Positions 1 to 11,325 of a DNA stretch of 53,883 nucleotides are shown here, piece by piece (position 1 is the first letter of the stretch; each line of letters starts with the position of its first letter). A program made the translations under genes and the position numbers. Source of the DNA: Hydrogenophaga sp. (GTDB lineage: Bacteria; Pseudomonadota; Gammaproteobacteria; Burkholderiales; Burkholderiaceae_C); assembly GCF_014773545.1 (NCBI RefSeq), contig NZ_SDDV01000013.1, forward strand, positions 1 through 53,883, given 5' to 3'. The notes beneath the pieces are model-generated. The model was not told where the DNA came from, did not search any database, and saw only the letters and a program-made list of their open reading frames with translations.

Positions 1-165
1 AAGAAGACGTGCCGGATCACAAGACAGAAGGTAGGGGCGGAAGGCTCCAGACCGGGTGTGGCAATGTACCCTACGCTTGGTGAGACTAAGGCAAGTCGTT
101 TGAGTGGCAACACTCTGGCGCTCTGGTCGTTGAGTCAGGAAACCCCCGCTATAGCTTTGGCTTAG
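1..165 (+). CDS. tnpB: TnpB/OrfB transposon-associated protein, C-terminal fragment
   Basis: This is a 54-codon open frame entered from the left edge and ending in TAG at 163-165. It encodes the basic, poorly conserved C-terminal tail only. The catalytic RuvC-like residues and zinc ribbon would lie upstream of the window. The call rests on the ending SLSQETPAIALA, which resembles the QE(T/A)P endings of IS1341-type TnpB proteins, and on the hairpin that overlaps the stop codon. TnpB proteins of this family are RNA-guided nucleases that use an RNA made from the element's right end. The tail alone cannot show whether this copy is intact. Confidence 0.45.
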   Translation, partial: KKTCRITRQKVGAEGSRPGVAMYPTLGETKASRLSGNTLALWSLSQETPAIALA

Positions 166-172
166 CGGTGGG
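143..172 (+). other. IS605-type right-end hairpin (possible 3' part of omega RNA)
   Basis: CCCCCGCTA (143-151) pairs with TAGCGGTGGG (163-172), with one bulged T at 169. An inner AGC/GCT pair (153-155 with 160-162) extends the stem. In the IS605 family such subterminal hairpins are bound by the TnpA transposase, and the transcribed right end forms the scaffold of the TnpB guide RNA. If that holds here, the guide would begin just past position 180. Pairing is seen directly; the role is inferred. Confidence 0.45.
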
Positions 173-310
173 AGTCTTCATGCCTGCGTTCGATCTGGTT
201 CGAAGTGGCTTTCGGGGCGGCCTGGCCTTTGCTGCCCGGCCTGCCGCGGCGGTGGCCGTCCTGCTGCGACTGCGTGCGGATGGCGGGCCGCTTGCGCCGC
301 AGCCCGGGTT

Positions 311-484
311 GGTTGAACCGAGATTGTCCATTAGACGCACCTGCGGTGCTGGCGGCGCATGGGCGGTCATTTTTGCCCCTCATCAGTGCCCATGGCACAG
401 GCCATGGGCTTCTCAGTCGGGACAAAACTGCCTCGCCACTGCATCCACCAGCCCACCCAAGCCCAATGGACAATCCCGGTTGAA
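311..484. repeat. Imperfect palindromic repeat, MITE-like
   Basis: Arms 313-332 and 465-484 are inverted repeats matching at 18 of 20 positions. A perfect 9-bp stem with a 4-nt loop (GCCCATGGC, 388-396 and 401-409) lies exactly at the centre of the same palindrome: both pairs sum to 797. The stretches between also match above chance when folded on that centre. GGTTGAA occurs directly repeated at 311-317 and 478-484 and could be a 7-bp target duplication. Bases 430-460 (read on the minus strand) closely match 33518-33548 inside the second palindromic element. No coding sequence is supported between 181 and 570. Confidence 0.55.
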
Positions 485-513
485 TAAAAATGGCGGACCG
501 GGGAATTTGGAAC

Positions 514-543
514 TTGCACGCCAGCCACATCAGGGCATAGACT
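514..543 (+). promoter_or_regulatory. Candidate sigma-70 promoter of nfeD-slipin
   Basis: TTGCAC (514-519) and TAGACT (538-543) are separated by 18 bp and lie 28 bp upstream of the nfeD start codon. Both boxes match the sigma-70 consensus at four of six positions. A GGGAG ribosome-binding site follows shortly before the ATG. This is a pattern match only. Confidence 0.35.
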
Positions 544-570
544 GGCACCATTACCCGCACGGGAGTTGCC

Positions 571-1983
571 ATGCCAGAGCGTCAGCCGGCGAGACTTGCA
601 TTTCACCCATGGCGGCGCCCGCTCGCGCTGGCGTGCCTGTGGCTGTGCGCGCTGCTGCTGGGCCTGGCCGCCAGCGGCGTGCAGGCCGGCGTTCCGGTGC
701 CGGTGCTGACGCTGCAAGGACCGATCGGGCCGGCCAGCGCCGACTACGTCATCCGTGGCTTGGCGCGCGCGCAGCAACAGGGTGCGCCGCTGGTGGTGCT
801 GGAGCTGGACACGCCGGGCGGGCTCGACAGCTCGATGCGGCAGATTGTGATGGCCATTTTGGCTTCGCCGGTGCCGGTGGCCACCTACGTCAGCCCGCCG
901 GGCGCACGCGCCGCCAGCGCCGGCACCTTCATCCTCTACGCCAGCCATATTGCCGCCATGGCGCCGGCCACCACGCTGGGTGCGGCCACGCCGGTGGCCA
1001 TTGGCATGCCGGGCGCGCCGCCGCGCCCGGCGCCGCCGCCGCCAGGTCAACCCGCGCCGGCGCAGCCCCAGCCCGCCGCACCGCTGGACCCCGCGGCCGC
1101 CAAGCGCATTCACGACGCCGCTGCTTTCATTCGCGGGCTCGCCGAGCGCCACGGCCGCAACGCCGTCTGGGCCGAGCGTGCAGTGCGCGAGGCGGTCAGT
1201 CTGACGGCGGCCGAGGCGCTGCGCGAGAACGTGATCGACGTGGTGGCGCGCGACATCCCGGACTTGCTGGCGCAGATCGACGGCCGCAGCGTGCGGGTGG
1301 CCGATGAGCGGCGCCAACTGCAAACCCTGGGCCTGGCCGTTGTGATGCAGCCGCCCGACTGGCGGCACCAGTTGCTGGCCGTGATCTCCAACCCTGGCGT
1401 GGCGCTGATTTTGCTCATGATCGGCGTCTACGGCCTGCTGTTCGAGTTTGCTTCGCCCGGTTTTGGTGTGCCCGGCACGGTGGGCGCAATCTGCCTGTTG
1501 CTGGCGCTGTACGCGCTGCAGTTGCTGCCGGTCAATTACGCCGGGCTGGCGCTGATATTGCTCGGTTTTGCGCTGCTGGTGGGCGAATTGCTGATGCCGG
1601 CTTTTGGCGTGCTGGGGGTCGGCGGCATCGTGGCTTTCATTGCCGGCGCTTTGTTGCTGTTTGACCGCGAGGTGCCTGGTCTGGGCGTGCCGCTGCCGCT
1701 GATTTTTGCCGTCTCCATCGCCGCCGGGGTGGCGGTGTTGTTGGCCGGTGGCATGGCTTTGCGCGCGCGCCGCGCGCCGGTGGTCAGCGGCAGCGAAGAA
1801 CTGCTGGGCAGCCTGGGCGAGGTGGTGCAGATCGAGCACGGACAGGCCTGGGCGCTGGTACATGGCGAGCGCTGGCAGGTGTGCGCCGATGCGCCGCTGG
1901 CGATTGGCCAGCGGGTGCGGGTGAACCGTGTGCTCGGGCTGGTACTGCAGGTGCAGCCAGAAGCCGATGCCGCAGCGGATTGA
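571..1983 (+). CDS. nfeD: NfeD-family membrane protein with ClpP-class protease domain (long form)
   Basis: 470 residues. An N-terminal signal or membrane segment (about 17-40) leads into a ClpP-fold serine protease domain. [11 protein letters not shown] (79-89) and ARAASAGTF, with Ser116 as the likely nucleophile, match the family; Lys178 is a plausible catalytic lysine, as in the Ser/Lys dyad of archaeal PH1510-N. A proline/alanine-rich insertion (about 147-172) separates them. Several hydrophobic helices follow (about 270-400), then a C-terminal OB-like NfeD domain. The long NfeD form is usually encoded with a slipin that it cleaves, and slipin is the next gene, 29 bp downstream. The ATG is preceded by GGGAG. 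Confidence 0.9.
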   Translation: MPERQPARLAFHPWRRPLALACLWLCALLLGLAASGVQAGVPVPVLTLQGPIGPASADYVIRGLARAQQQGAPLVVLELDTPGGLDSSMRQIVMAILASPVPVATYVSPPGARAASAGTFILYASHIAAMAPATTLGAATPVAIGMPGAPPRPAPPPPGQPAPAQPQPAAPLDPAAAKRIHDAAAFIRGLAERHGRNAVWAERAVREAVSLTAAEALRENVIDVVARDIPDLLAQIDGRSVRVADERRQLQTLGLAVVMQPPDWRHQLLAVISNPGVALILLMIGVYGLLFEFASPGFGVPGTVGAICLLLALYALQLLPVNYAGLALILLGFALLVGELLMPAFGVLGVGGIVAFIAGALLLFDREVPGLGVPLPLIFAVSIAAGVAVLLAGGMALRARRAPVVSGSEELLGSLGEVVQIEHGQAWALVHGERWQVCADAPLAIGQRVRVNRVLGLVLQVQPEADAAAD

Positions 1984-2012
1984 TCGATTCCATTTTTCTG
2001 GAGAAAAACCCG

Positions 2013-2789
2013 ATGTTCGATATGAATTTTGCACTCAGTGCGCTGCTGATTCCCTTGCTGCTGGCGCTGCTGCTGGCGTCGTTTCGCACCTTGCGCGAGT
2101 ACGAGCGCGGCGTGGTGTTTCAGCTCGGGCGCTTCTGGCGGGTCAAGGGTCCGGGGCTGGTGATCGTGGTGCCCGGTCTGCAGCAGATGGTGCGGGTCGA
2201 TCTGCGGGTGGTGACGATGGACGTCGAGCCGCAGGACGTGATCTCGCGCGACAACGTCTCGGTCAAGGTCAACGCAGTGGTGTTCTTTCGCGTGGTCGAC
2301 GCGCAAAAGGCCATCATCCAAGTGGAAAACTACCTGATGGCGACCAGCCAGTTGGCGCAGACTACCTTGCGCGTGGTGCTGGGCAAGCACGAGCTCGACG
2401 AAATGCTGGCCGAGCGCGAACGGCTCAACCTGGACGTGCAGCAGATTCTGGATGCCCAGACTGACGCCTGGGGCATCAAGGTGACCAACGTCGAGATCAA
2501 GCACATCGACCTGAACGAGTCGATGGTGCGCGCCATTGCGCGCCAGGCCGAGGCCGAGCGCGAACGGCGCGCCAAGGTGATTCACGCCGAAGGCGAAAAG
2601 CAAGCGGCGGTGGCGCTGCTGGAGGCGGCGCAAATGCTGGCGCAGCAGCCCGAGGCGATGCAGTTGCGATACCTGCAAACCATGACCCAGGTCGCCGGTG
2701 ACCGCGCCTCGACGATCGTGTTTCCGCTGCCCATGGACTTGCTGGGCAAGCTGCTGAACAAAGATCGACCGCCGTCGGATGCGAGCTGA
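2013..2789 (+). CDS. Slipin (stomatin/prohibitin-like SPFH protein)
   Basis: 258 residues. One N-terminal hydrophobic segment (about 5-22) is followed by an SPFH domain with the stomatin-type stretches [14 protein letters not shown] and VNAVVFFRV, then a helical region rich in Ala, Glu and Arg ([21 protein letters not shown] kind of pattern). Such proteins form oligomeric membrane scaffolds. It is co-transcribed with nfeD, its usual protease partner. The frame is open further upstream into nfeD, but the ATG at 2013 is chosen: GGAG lies 10 bp ahead, it falls after the nfeD stop and it gives the family's normal length. Confidence 0.9.
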   Translation: MFDMNFALSALLIPLLLALLLASFRTLREYERGVVFQLGRFWRVKGPGLVIVVPGLQQMVRVDLRVVTMDVEPQDVISRDNVSVKVNAVVFFRVVDAQKAIIQVENYLMATSQLAQTTLRVVLGKHELDEMLAERERLNLDVQQILDAQTDAWGIKVTNVEIKHIDLNESMVRAIARQAEAERERRAKVIHAEGEKQAAVALLEAAQMLAQQPEAMQLRYLQTMTQVAGDRASTIVFPLPMDLLGKLLNKDRPPSDAS

Positions 2790-2830
2790 GTTCAGGCAGC
2801 AAGCACCCAGACCGACGCGCTGTGCGCCGT

Positions 2831-4136
2831 TTACGCAGCGGGTTGCGCGCGCTGCTTTGCCCCGGCGGCGGCGGGCGGCGAGGTTTTCAGCGGCGTGCGC
2901 TGATCCAGTTGCTCCAGGTACAGCGCGAGGCCCTGGTCCTCGCGCTGCAAAAAGCGCTCTACTGCGTGGGCAAACGCAGGCTGCGCCAGCCAGTGCGCGC
3001 TGCCGGTTTTGACCGGCAACAGGGCACGCGCCATTTTGTGCTCGCCTTGGGCGCCGCCCTCAAAGCGCAAGTAGCCGTGCGCGATGCACCAGATCAGCGG
3101 CTGGTAGTAGCAGGCCTCGAAATGCAGGCAGTCGACGCGCTCGAGCGCGCCCCAGTAGCGGCCGTAGGCGACCCGGGCATCGGGGTCTATGCCAACCAGG
3201 CTGCACGCGATGGCCTGACCCGCGCGCTCGGCCACGAACAGCAGCCAGTGCTGCGGCATCAGTTGCGCTTGGAGCTGAAAAAATTCACGGTTCAAATAGG
3301 GTTGGTTGCTGTGTTCCAGGTAGGTGCGCCGGTAGCAGTGGTAGAAAAAATCCCAGTCGGCCGTCTTGATCTCAGGCCCGAGCAGGCAGCGAAAGCGCAC
3401 GCCGGCTTGTTCGACTTTGCGCCGTTCCTGGCGAATTTTTTTGCGTTTTTCTTGCTGCAGACTGGCCAGGAAGTGCTCAAAATCGTCGAACGGTTGACGG
3501 TCTGCGTCCGCTGTGTCGGCCCAGCCGGGCGGGTGCGGCGCTGGGGCGTGGTTTGTCCAGTGGAACTGCACCGTCTGGCGCAGCAGCAGGCCGGCAGATC
3601 GGCAAGCGGCCAGGTCTGGCGCGGACGCGAACAACAGATGCAGTGAGGAGAGGTTTTCGCTTTGGGCGTGGTCGATCAGCGCGCGCACCAGTGCGGCACG
3701 CGCGGCGTCGTCGCGCGCGAGCAAACGCGCGCCCGGCACTGGCGTGAAGGGCACCGCCACCAGCGCCTTGGGGAAGTAGTCCAGGCGGTGTTGCGCGTAG
3801 GCATGGGCCCACGACCCGTCAAACACGTATTCGCCGCGCGAGTGGTTTTTCAAATACAGCGGGCAGGCGGCATGCAGTTCACCGTCGCGCCAGAGACTGA
3901 GGAACTGCGCCTGCCAACCCGCCTCGGCCTGGGCGCAGCCGCTGGCGTGCAGGGCTGCCAGGTACTCGTGGCGCATAAAGGGCGTGGCGCCTTGTTGCTG
4001 GGCCAGCAAACCGTTCCAGTCTGCTGCGCTGATGTCCTGCGGTGCGGCAAAGACCCGGGTGCGATAATTCACCGCCGACAAAGCGCGCTGCGCTGTGGCG
4101 TGTGGGGCAGCGTCGGCGTCGATCAATTCAAATCCC

Positions 4137-4138
<2 letters not shown>
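2831..4138 (-). CDS. GNAT/FemAB-like protein of the COG3146 (DUF482) family
   Basis: 435 residues. The central and C-terminal parts carry the family pattern QQEKRKKIRQERRKVEQAG, DFFYHCYRRTYLEHSNQPYL, and near the end RFEGGAQGEHKMARALLPV, seen in proteins annotated as peptidogalycan biosynthesis/recognition or GNAT N-acetyltransferases. The substrate is not known. The start at 4138 is preferred over the ATG at 4150 because GGAG lies at a normal distance before it. The gene is divergent from nadE, and the two start codons share the same CATG tetranucleotide (4136-4139). It converges on slipin with a 41-bp gap. Confidence 0.8.
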
Positions 4139-6234
<2,096 letters not shown>

Positions 6235-6257
6235 GTGGTCCTGAGCGGTCGGCGCGT

Positions 6258-6662
6258 TCAAGCTGGCGCCAGCAGCGCCCAAAGAGCCGCCGCCCACACG
6301 CCAGCGCACAGCAGCAGGCTCAGCAGCACGGCGGCGCTGCCCATGTCTTTGGCGCGCTTGGACAGGTCGTGCCATTCCGGCCCGATGCGGTCGATCGCGG
6401 TCTCGATGCCGGTGTTGAGCAATTCGACCACCAGCACCAGCACCACCACGGCCACCAGCACGGCCACTTCGACCCAGCTCTGCCCGACCCAGAACGCCGC
6501 CGGGATCAACACCAGCGCCGCCAGGGCTTCTTCCCGGAACGAGGTCTCGCCCCAGCCGGCCCGCAAGCCAGCCATCGAGTAGCCCCAGGCGTGCTGGATA
6601 CGGGCCAGGCCGGTGCGCTGCTTTTGCGCGTTGGCCGGTTCGCGTGGTACGGGCGTGTTCAT
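6258..6662 (-). CDS. dgkA: Diacylglycerol kinase (prokaryotic DgkA family)
   Basis: 134 residues. Three hydrophobic helices and the family signature VVELLNTGIETAIDRIGPEWH near the middle identify an integral-membrane diacylglycerol or undecaprenol kinase. The enzyme recycles diacylglycerol released during membrane-derived oligosaccharide and lipid A modification. Its ATG overlaps the stop of the upstream RDD gene by 4 bp, so the two are translationally coupled. It converges on the P-II gene, 23 bp away, with no obvious terminator between. Confidence 0.9.
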   Translation of the reverse strand: MNTPVPREPANAQKQRTGLARIQHAWGYSMAGLRAGWGETSFREEALAALVLIPAAFWVGQSWVEVAVLVAVVVLVLVVELLNTGIETAIDRIGPEWHDLSKRAKDMGSAAVLLSLLLCAGVWAAALWALLAPA

Positions 6663-7231
6663 GCCGGTGCGCTGCGTTTGTCGTGCTTGGGTGGGATGGG
6701 TTCCCTGTGGTGCACCAACTGGGTGCCGGCCAGGGCGTCGTGCAGGAATTGGCGCTGCGGATGCAAGCGCGCCAGCAACGCCCAAACCACAATCCACGCC
6801 AGCGTCAGCGCCACCACGTCCAGGCTGTGCAGTTGCAGCGCGCTGCCCAAGCCCAGTGGTGGCAGCAGCCACAGCCAGGCCAAAAGGTAGCGCAGCAGCG
6901 CATGCGCCGGCCTCAGGCGCCGGCCGTTGCGATCGACCACCCGGATGTCCCAGGTTTTCATGGCCAGCGTCTGCCCCTTGGCCCAGAACCAGGTGAAATA
7001 AAGGCCTAGCACGGCGAACAGGTAGGCCATCAGCAGCGGACGGTTTTCGAGCGCCGCTTCGACGTTCGGAATCCATTGGGCGAGCAAAAAACCGGCCAGC
7101 AACAAGACGCAGCCGGCTGCAAACAGCACGCCAAATAGCAGCAAGCCCTCGTACAGCCAGCAGGCCATGCGGCGCATGATGGGTGGGGCCTGGAGCGTGG
7201 CAGGGGCAGGCGTAGGGGTCGGGGTGAACAT
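6659..7231 (-). CDS. RDD-family membrane protein
   Basis: 190 residues. A Pro/Thr-rich N-terminus leads to MRRMACWLYEGLLLFGVLF, the start of the RDD fold, with further helices at about 65-83, 115-130 and 135-150. The conserved Arg near the N-terminus and the WAKGQTLAMKTWDIRVVDRNG segment are typical. Some RDD proteins have been linked to ion or small-molecule transport, but the function here is unknown. It is the first gene of a two-gene unit with dgkA and is divergent from ilvB. Confidence 0.8.
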   Translation of the reverse strand: MFTPTPTPAPATLQAPPIMRRMACWLYEGLLLFGVLFAAGCVLLLAGFLLAQWIPNVEAALENRPLLMAYLFAVLGLYFTWFWAKGQTLAMKTWDIRVVDRNGRRLRPAHALLRYLLAWLWLLPPLGLGSALQLHSLDVVALTLAWIVVWALLARLHPQRQFLHDALAGTQLVHHREPIPPKHDKRSAPA

Positions 7232-7504
7232 GGTCTGGGGCAGGGTTGTGGGGCCGGGCTGACCCGGCGGCCAGCAGCGCGAACCGATTGTCGCACTCCG
7301 GCCCGATGGCCACGGGGCGCTGGGCCAGCGCAGTCGCTATCGGTGATAATGCGCCTTGCGATTCAAAATACGGCAAACGGGTCAGGGTTCGGTGGGCAAT
7401 GCGCCTGCTTATGGCTACTGGTCTCAAGTCTCGACACCGCTTCACAAGAGTGGGTCAAGAGGCACCCAAGGTTTTTCGTCAGAGAAATTCTCAACAGGTT
7501 CAAC

Positions 7505-9286
7505 ATGAAAATCAACTTGGCCGAACAGGCCCAGGCGCTCGTCGTCAATGCCGCTGCTGCGCCCCTGCCAGAGCTGCGCGGTGCAGAAATACTCGTCAAG
7601 GCCTTGCAGGCCGAAGGTGTGAAGTACATCTGGGGCTATCCCGGTGGTGCGGTGCTGCACATCTACGACGCGTTCTACAAGCAAGACACCATCCAGCATG
7701 TGCTGGTGCGCCACGAGCAGGCCGCCGTGCACGCCGCCGACGGCTACGCGCGCGCCACCGGCGAGGTCGGCGTGGCGCTGGTCACTTCCGGCCCCGGCGT
7801 CACCAATGCCATCACCGGCATTGCCACCGCCTACATGGACAGCATTCCGATGGTGATCGTCTGCGGTCAAGTACCCACGGCTGCGATTGGTCTGGACGCT
7901 TTCCAAGAGTGCGACACGGTCGGCATCACGCGCCCGATCGTCAAGCACAATTTCCTGGTCAAAGACGTGCGCGACATGGCGCTGGTGATGAAAAAGGCGT
8001 TTCACATCGCCCGCAGCGGCCGCCCCGGCCCGGTGGTGGTCGACATCCCGAAAGACGTGTCGTTCAACAAGACTGCTTACGCCGGCTACCCCGAGTCGGT
8101 CGAAATGCGCTCGTACAACCCGGTGCGCAAGGGCCACAGCGGCCAGATCCGCAAGGCCTTGCAACTGCTGCTGGGTGCCAAGCGCCCCTATGTCTACAGC
8201 GGCGGCGGCGTGCTGCTGGGCAATGCGGTGCCGGAGTTGCGCACCCTGGTCGACCTGCTGGGTTACCCGATCACCAACACCTTGATGGGCCTGGGCGCTT
8301 ACCCGGCGTCGGACAAGAAATTTCTGGGCATGCCGGGCATGCACGGCACCTTCGAGGCCAACAACGCGATGCAAAATTGCGACGTGTTGCTGGCGGTGGG
8401 CGCGCGCTTTGACGACCGCGTGATCGGCAACCCCAAGCACTTTGCGCAGAACGAACGCAAGATCATCCACATTGACATCGACCCGTCCAGCATCTCCAAG
8501 CGCGTCAAGGTTGACGTTCCCATCGTCGGCCACGTCAAAGAGGTGCTGACCGAATTGATTCAGATGCTGCGCGAGACGCCGACGCGGGCCGACCCGAAGG
8601 CGCTGGCCGGCTGGTGGGACACCATAGAGGGTTGGCGCGCCAAAAATTGCCTGAGCTACGAGCGCGGCAATAAAGACGTGATCAAGCCGCAGTACGTGGT
8701 CGAGACGCTGTGGAACATGACGCGTGAGGCCGACGCCTACGTCACCTCCGATGTGGGTCAGCACCAGATGTGGGCCGCCCAGTACTACCGGTTTGACGAG
8801 CCGCGGCGCTGGATCAACTCGGGCGGCCTGGGCACCATGGGCGTGGGCATTCCCTACGCCATGGGCATCAAGCTGGCCAAACCCGACAGCGAGGTCTACT
8901 GCATCACCGGTGAGGGATCGGTACAGATGTGCATTCAGGAGCTCTCCACCTGCTTGCAGTACAACACGCCGATCAAAATCATCTCGCTCAACAACCGCTA
9001 CCTCGGCATGGTGCGGCAGTGGCAGGAAATTGATTACGAAGGGCGCTACAGCCACAGCTACATGGACGCGCTGCCCAATTTCGTCAAGCTGGCCGAGGCC
9101 TACGGCCACGTCGGCCTGCTGATCGAGCGCCCGCAAGACGTCGAGCCGGCGCTGCGTGAAGCGCGCAAGCTCAAAGACCGAACGGTTTTCATGGACTTTC
9201 GCACCGATCCGACCGAAAACGTGTTCCCGATGGTCAAGGCTGGCAAGGGGCTGACCGAAATGCTGCTGGGTTCCGAAGACCTCTGA
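7505..9286 (+). CDS. ilvB: Acetolactate synthase, large (catalytic) subunit
   Basis: 593 residues. It is a thiamine-diphosphate enzyme: YPGGAVLHIYD and EQAAVHAADGYARATG in the N-terminal PYR domain, and GEGSVQMCIQEL...LNNRYLGMVRQWQE in the C-terminal PP domain. It condenses pyruvate to acetolactate, or pyruvate plus 2-ketobutyrate, in valine, leucine and isoleucine synthesis. The frame is open upstream to 7343, but the extra 54 residues resemble no acetolactate synthase N-terminus and the ATG at 7505 gives the family length. A leader rich in branched-chain codons was looked for upstream and not found. Confidence 0.95.
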   Translation: MKINLAEQAQALVVNAAAAPLPELRGAEILVKALQAEGVKYIWGYPGGAVLHIYDAFYKQDTIQHVLVRHEQAAVHAADGYARATGEVGVALVTSGPGVTNAITGIATAYMDSIPMVIVCGQVPTAAIGLDAFQECDTVGITRPIVKHNFLVKDVRDMALVMKKAFHIARSGRPGPVVVDIPKDVSFNKTAYAGYPESVEMRSYNPVRKGHSGQIRKALQLLLGAKRPYVYSGGGVLLGNAVPELRTLVDLLGYPITNTLMGLGAYPASDKKFLGMPGMHGTFEANNAMQNCDVLLAVGARFDDRVIGNPKHFAQNERKIIHIDIDPSSISKRVKVDVPIVGHVKEVLTELIQMLRETPTRADPKALAGWWDTIEGWRAKNCLSYERGNKDVIKPQYVVETLWNMTREADAYVTSDVGQHQMWAAQYYRFDEPRRWINSGGLGTMGVGIPYAMGIKLAKPDSEVYCITGEGSVQMCIQELSTCLQYNTPIKIISLNNRYLGMVRQWQEIDYEGRYSHSYMDALPNFVKLAEAYGHVGLLIERPQDVEPALREARKLKDRTVFMDFRTDPTENVFPMVKAGKGLTEMLLGSEDL

Positions 9287-9402
9287 GCGCTTCGCATCCC
9301 CGGCCGCCTGTCCTGCACGCGCGGCCTCGCAAGAATCTATTTGCTGCCAAGCCGACGCATTACCGTGCGCCGGGGAGGGTACAGAAAAGAGGAATTTTTA
9401 TC

Positions 9403-9894
9403 ATGAAGCACATCATTGCCGTTTTGCTCGAAAACGAAGCCGGCGCGCTCTCGCGCGTGGTCGGCTTGTTCTCGGCGCGCGGCTACAACATCGAGTCGCT
9501 CACGGTGGCACCGACCGAAGACCCCAGCCTGTCACGCATGACGATCCAGACCACCGGGTCGGACGACGTGATAGAGCAAATCACCAAGCACCTCAACCGC
9601 CTGATCGAAGTGGTCAAGGTGGTCGACCTGACCGAAGGCGCTTACACCGAACGCGAGCTGATGCTGGTCAAGGTGCGCGCGGTGGGCAAGGAGCGCGAGG
9701 AAGTCAAGCGCATGGCCGACATTTTCCGCGGCCGGGTGATCGACGTCACCGACAAGAGCTACACCATCGAGCTCACCGGTGACCAGAGCAAGAACGACGC
9801 CTTTCTGGAAGCGATCGAGCGCAGTGCCATTTTGGAGACCGTGCGCACCGGTGCCTGCGGCATTGGCCGCGGTGAGCGCATCTTGCGGGTTTGA
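9403..9894 (+). CDS. ilvH: Acetolactate synthase, small (regulatory) subunit
   Basis: 163 residues. The N-terminal ACT domain (MKHIIAVLLENEAGALSRVVGLFSARGYNIESL) is the valine-binding regulatory module, and a second ACT-like half follows. It stimulates IlvB and confers feedback inhibition by valine. It lies 116 bp after ilvB, with GAGGA at a good distance before the ATG. The gap holds no other gene. Confidence 0.95.
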   Translation: MKHIIAVLLENEAGALSRVVGLFSARGYNIESLTVAPTEDPSLSRMTIQTTGSDDVIEQITKHLNRLIEVVKVVDLTEGAYTERELMLVKVRAVGKEREEVKRMADIFRGRVIDVTDKSYTIELTGDQSKNDAFLEAIERSAILETVRTGACGIGRGERILRV

Positions 9895-9905
9895 CGGTTT
9901 TTCAC

Positions 9906-9944
9906 AGGGCTCAGCCGTTTCTCTGCCCGTTCGGGCTGAGCCCT
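9906..9944. repeat. Perfect 11-bp inverted repeat between ilvH and ilvC
   Basis: AGGGCTCAGCC (9906-9916) and GGCTGAGCCCT (9934-9944) are perfect inverted copies around a 17-nt loop, starting 12 bp after the ilvH stop. No run of T follows in either direction, so it is not a classic intrinsic terminator. In an ilvBHC transcript it could act as a processing or stability hairpin that sets ilvC apart from ilvBH. Confidence 0.5.
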
Positions 9945-10007
9945 CAGACAGGCGTGGTACAGGCTTTGTCGAGGCTGCGGCCGCACCCCTGCGAGCGCAG
10001 CGCCTGA

Positions 10008-11084
<1,077 letters not shown>

Positions 11085-11119
11085 TGCGCCGGCGCGGCGG
11101 GCTGTGTCGGCCTGCCAGT

Positions 11120-11149
11120 GAACAAAGGCCACTGCGGTGGCCTTTGTTC
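11120..11149 (+). terminator. Intrinsic terminator of the ilv operon
   Basis: GAACAAAGGCCAC (11120-11132) and GTGGCCTTTGTTC (11137-11149) form a perfect 13-bp stem with a 4-nt loop, 35 bp after the ilvC stop. The T-rich 3' arm is followed by TTGCTG. It is the strongest terminator-like structure in the window and could work in both directions. Confidence 0.75.
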
Positions 11150-11205
11150 TTGCTGCGCCCAGCAGGGGCGCAAGCGGTCAGCCGAACCGCCCGCTGCAGG
11201 AAAAA

Positions 11206-11303
11206 CTTCATGTGAATTTTTTCATGAAGCTGACGATTGCTACACAAAATTAGGTGTAATCATCGCCACAGGGTTTTGTGCATGCTGTTATATTGCACTG
11301 CAA
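11206..11303 (+). promoter_or_regulatory. Upstream region of the PHB depolymerase gene with two dyads
   Basis: CTTCATG (11206-11212) and CATGAAG (11223-11229) form a perfect 7-bp dyad with a T-rich centre. Further on, TTGCA-C-TGCAA (11293-11303) is an 11-bp palindrome about a central base, 22 bp before the phaZ start. TGC-rich dyads are known targets of the PHB-responsive repressor PhaR in other bacteria, so the second is a candidate operator. The region is AT-richer than its surroundings, as expected for a promoter. The motif is seen; the regulator is inferred. Confidence 0.35.
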
Positions 11304-11325
11304 CATCACTTTTTTCTCTTGAATC

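Larger units (their letters stand above)
1..180 (+). mobile_element. Right end of an IS200/IS605-family element (partial)
   Basis: The window opens inside an insertion element. An open frame from base 1 stops at 163-165. That stop lies inside the 3' arm of a strong hairpin (143-172), followed by GGAGTCTTCA at 171-180. A frame ending QETP..., a hairpin just behind it and a short GGAGT tail is the usual layout of the right end of IS605 elements that carry only orfB/tnpB. The element boundary is inferred to lie near 177-180 (TTCA). The left end is outside the window, so the family call rests on right-end architecture only. Confidence 0.5.

Noticed and set aside
371-410. Hammerhead-ribozyme-like CTGATGAG on the minus strand near the central hairpin
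   Set aside because: The required GAAA after a second stem is absent and the helices do not fit; a chance match.
168-1307. Long plus-strand frame overlapping the start of nfeD
   Set aside because: Low-complexity Arg/Ala/Gly composition, no family resemblance, and it runs out of frame through nfeD: a GC-driven shadow.
7343-7504. N-terminal extension or leader peptide before ilvB
   Set aside because: The frame is continuous with ilvB but not enriched in Leu/Ile/Val codons as an attenuator peptide would be, and no terminator/antiterminator pair is seen.
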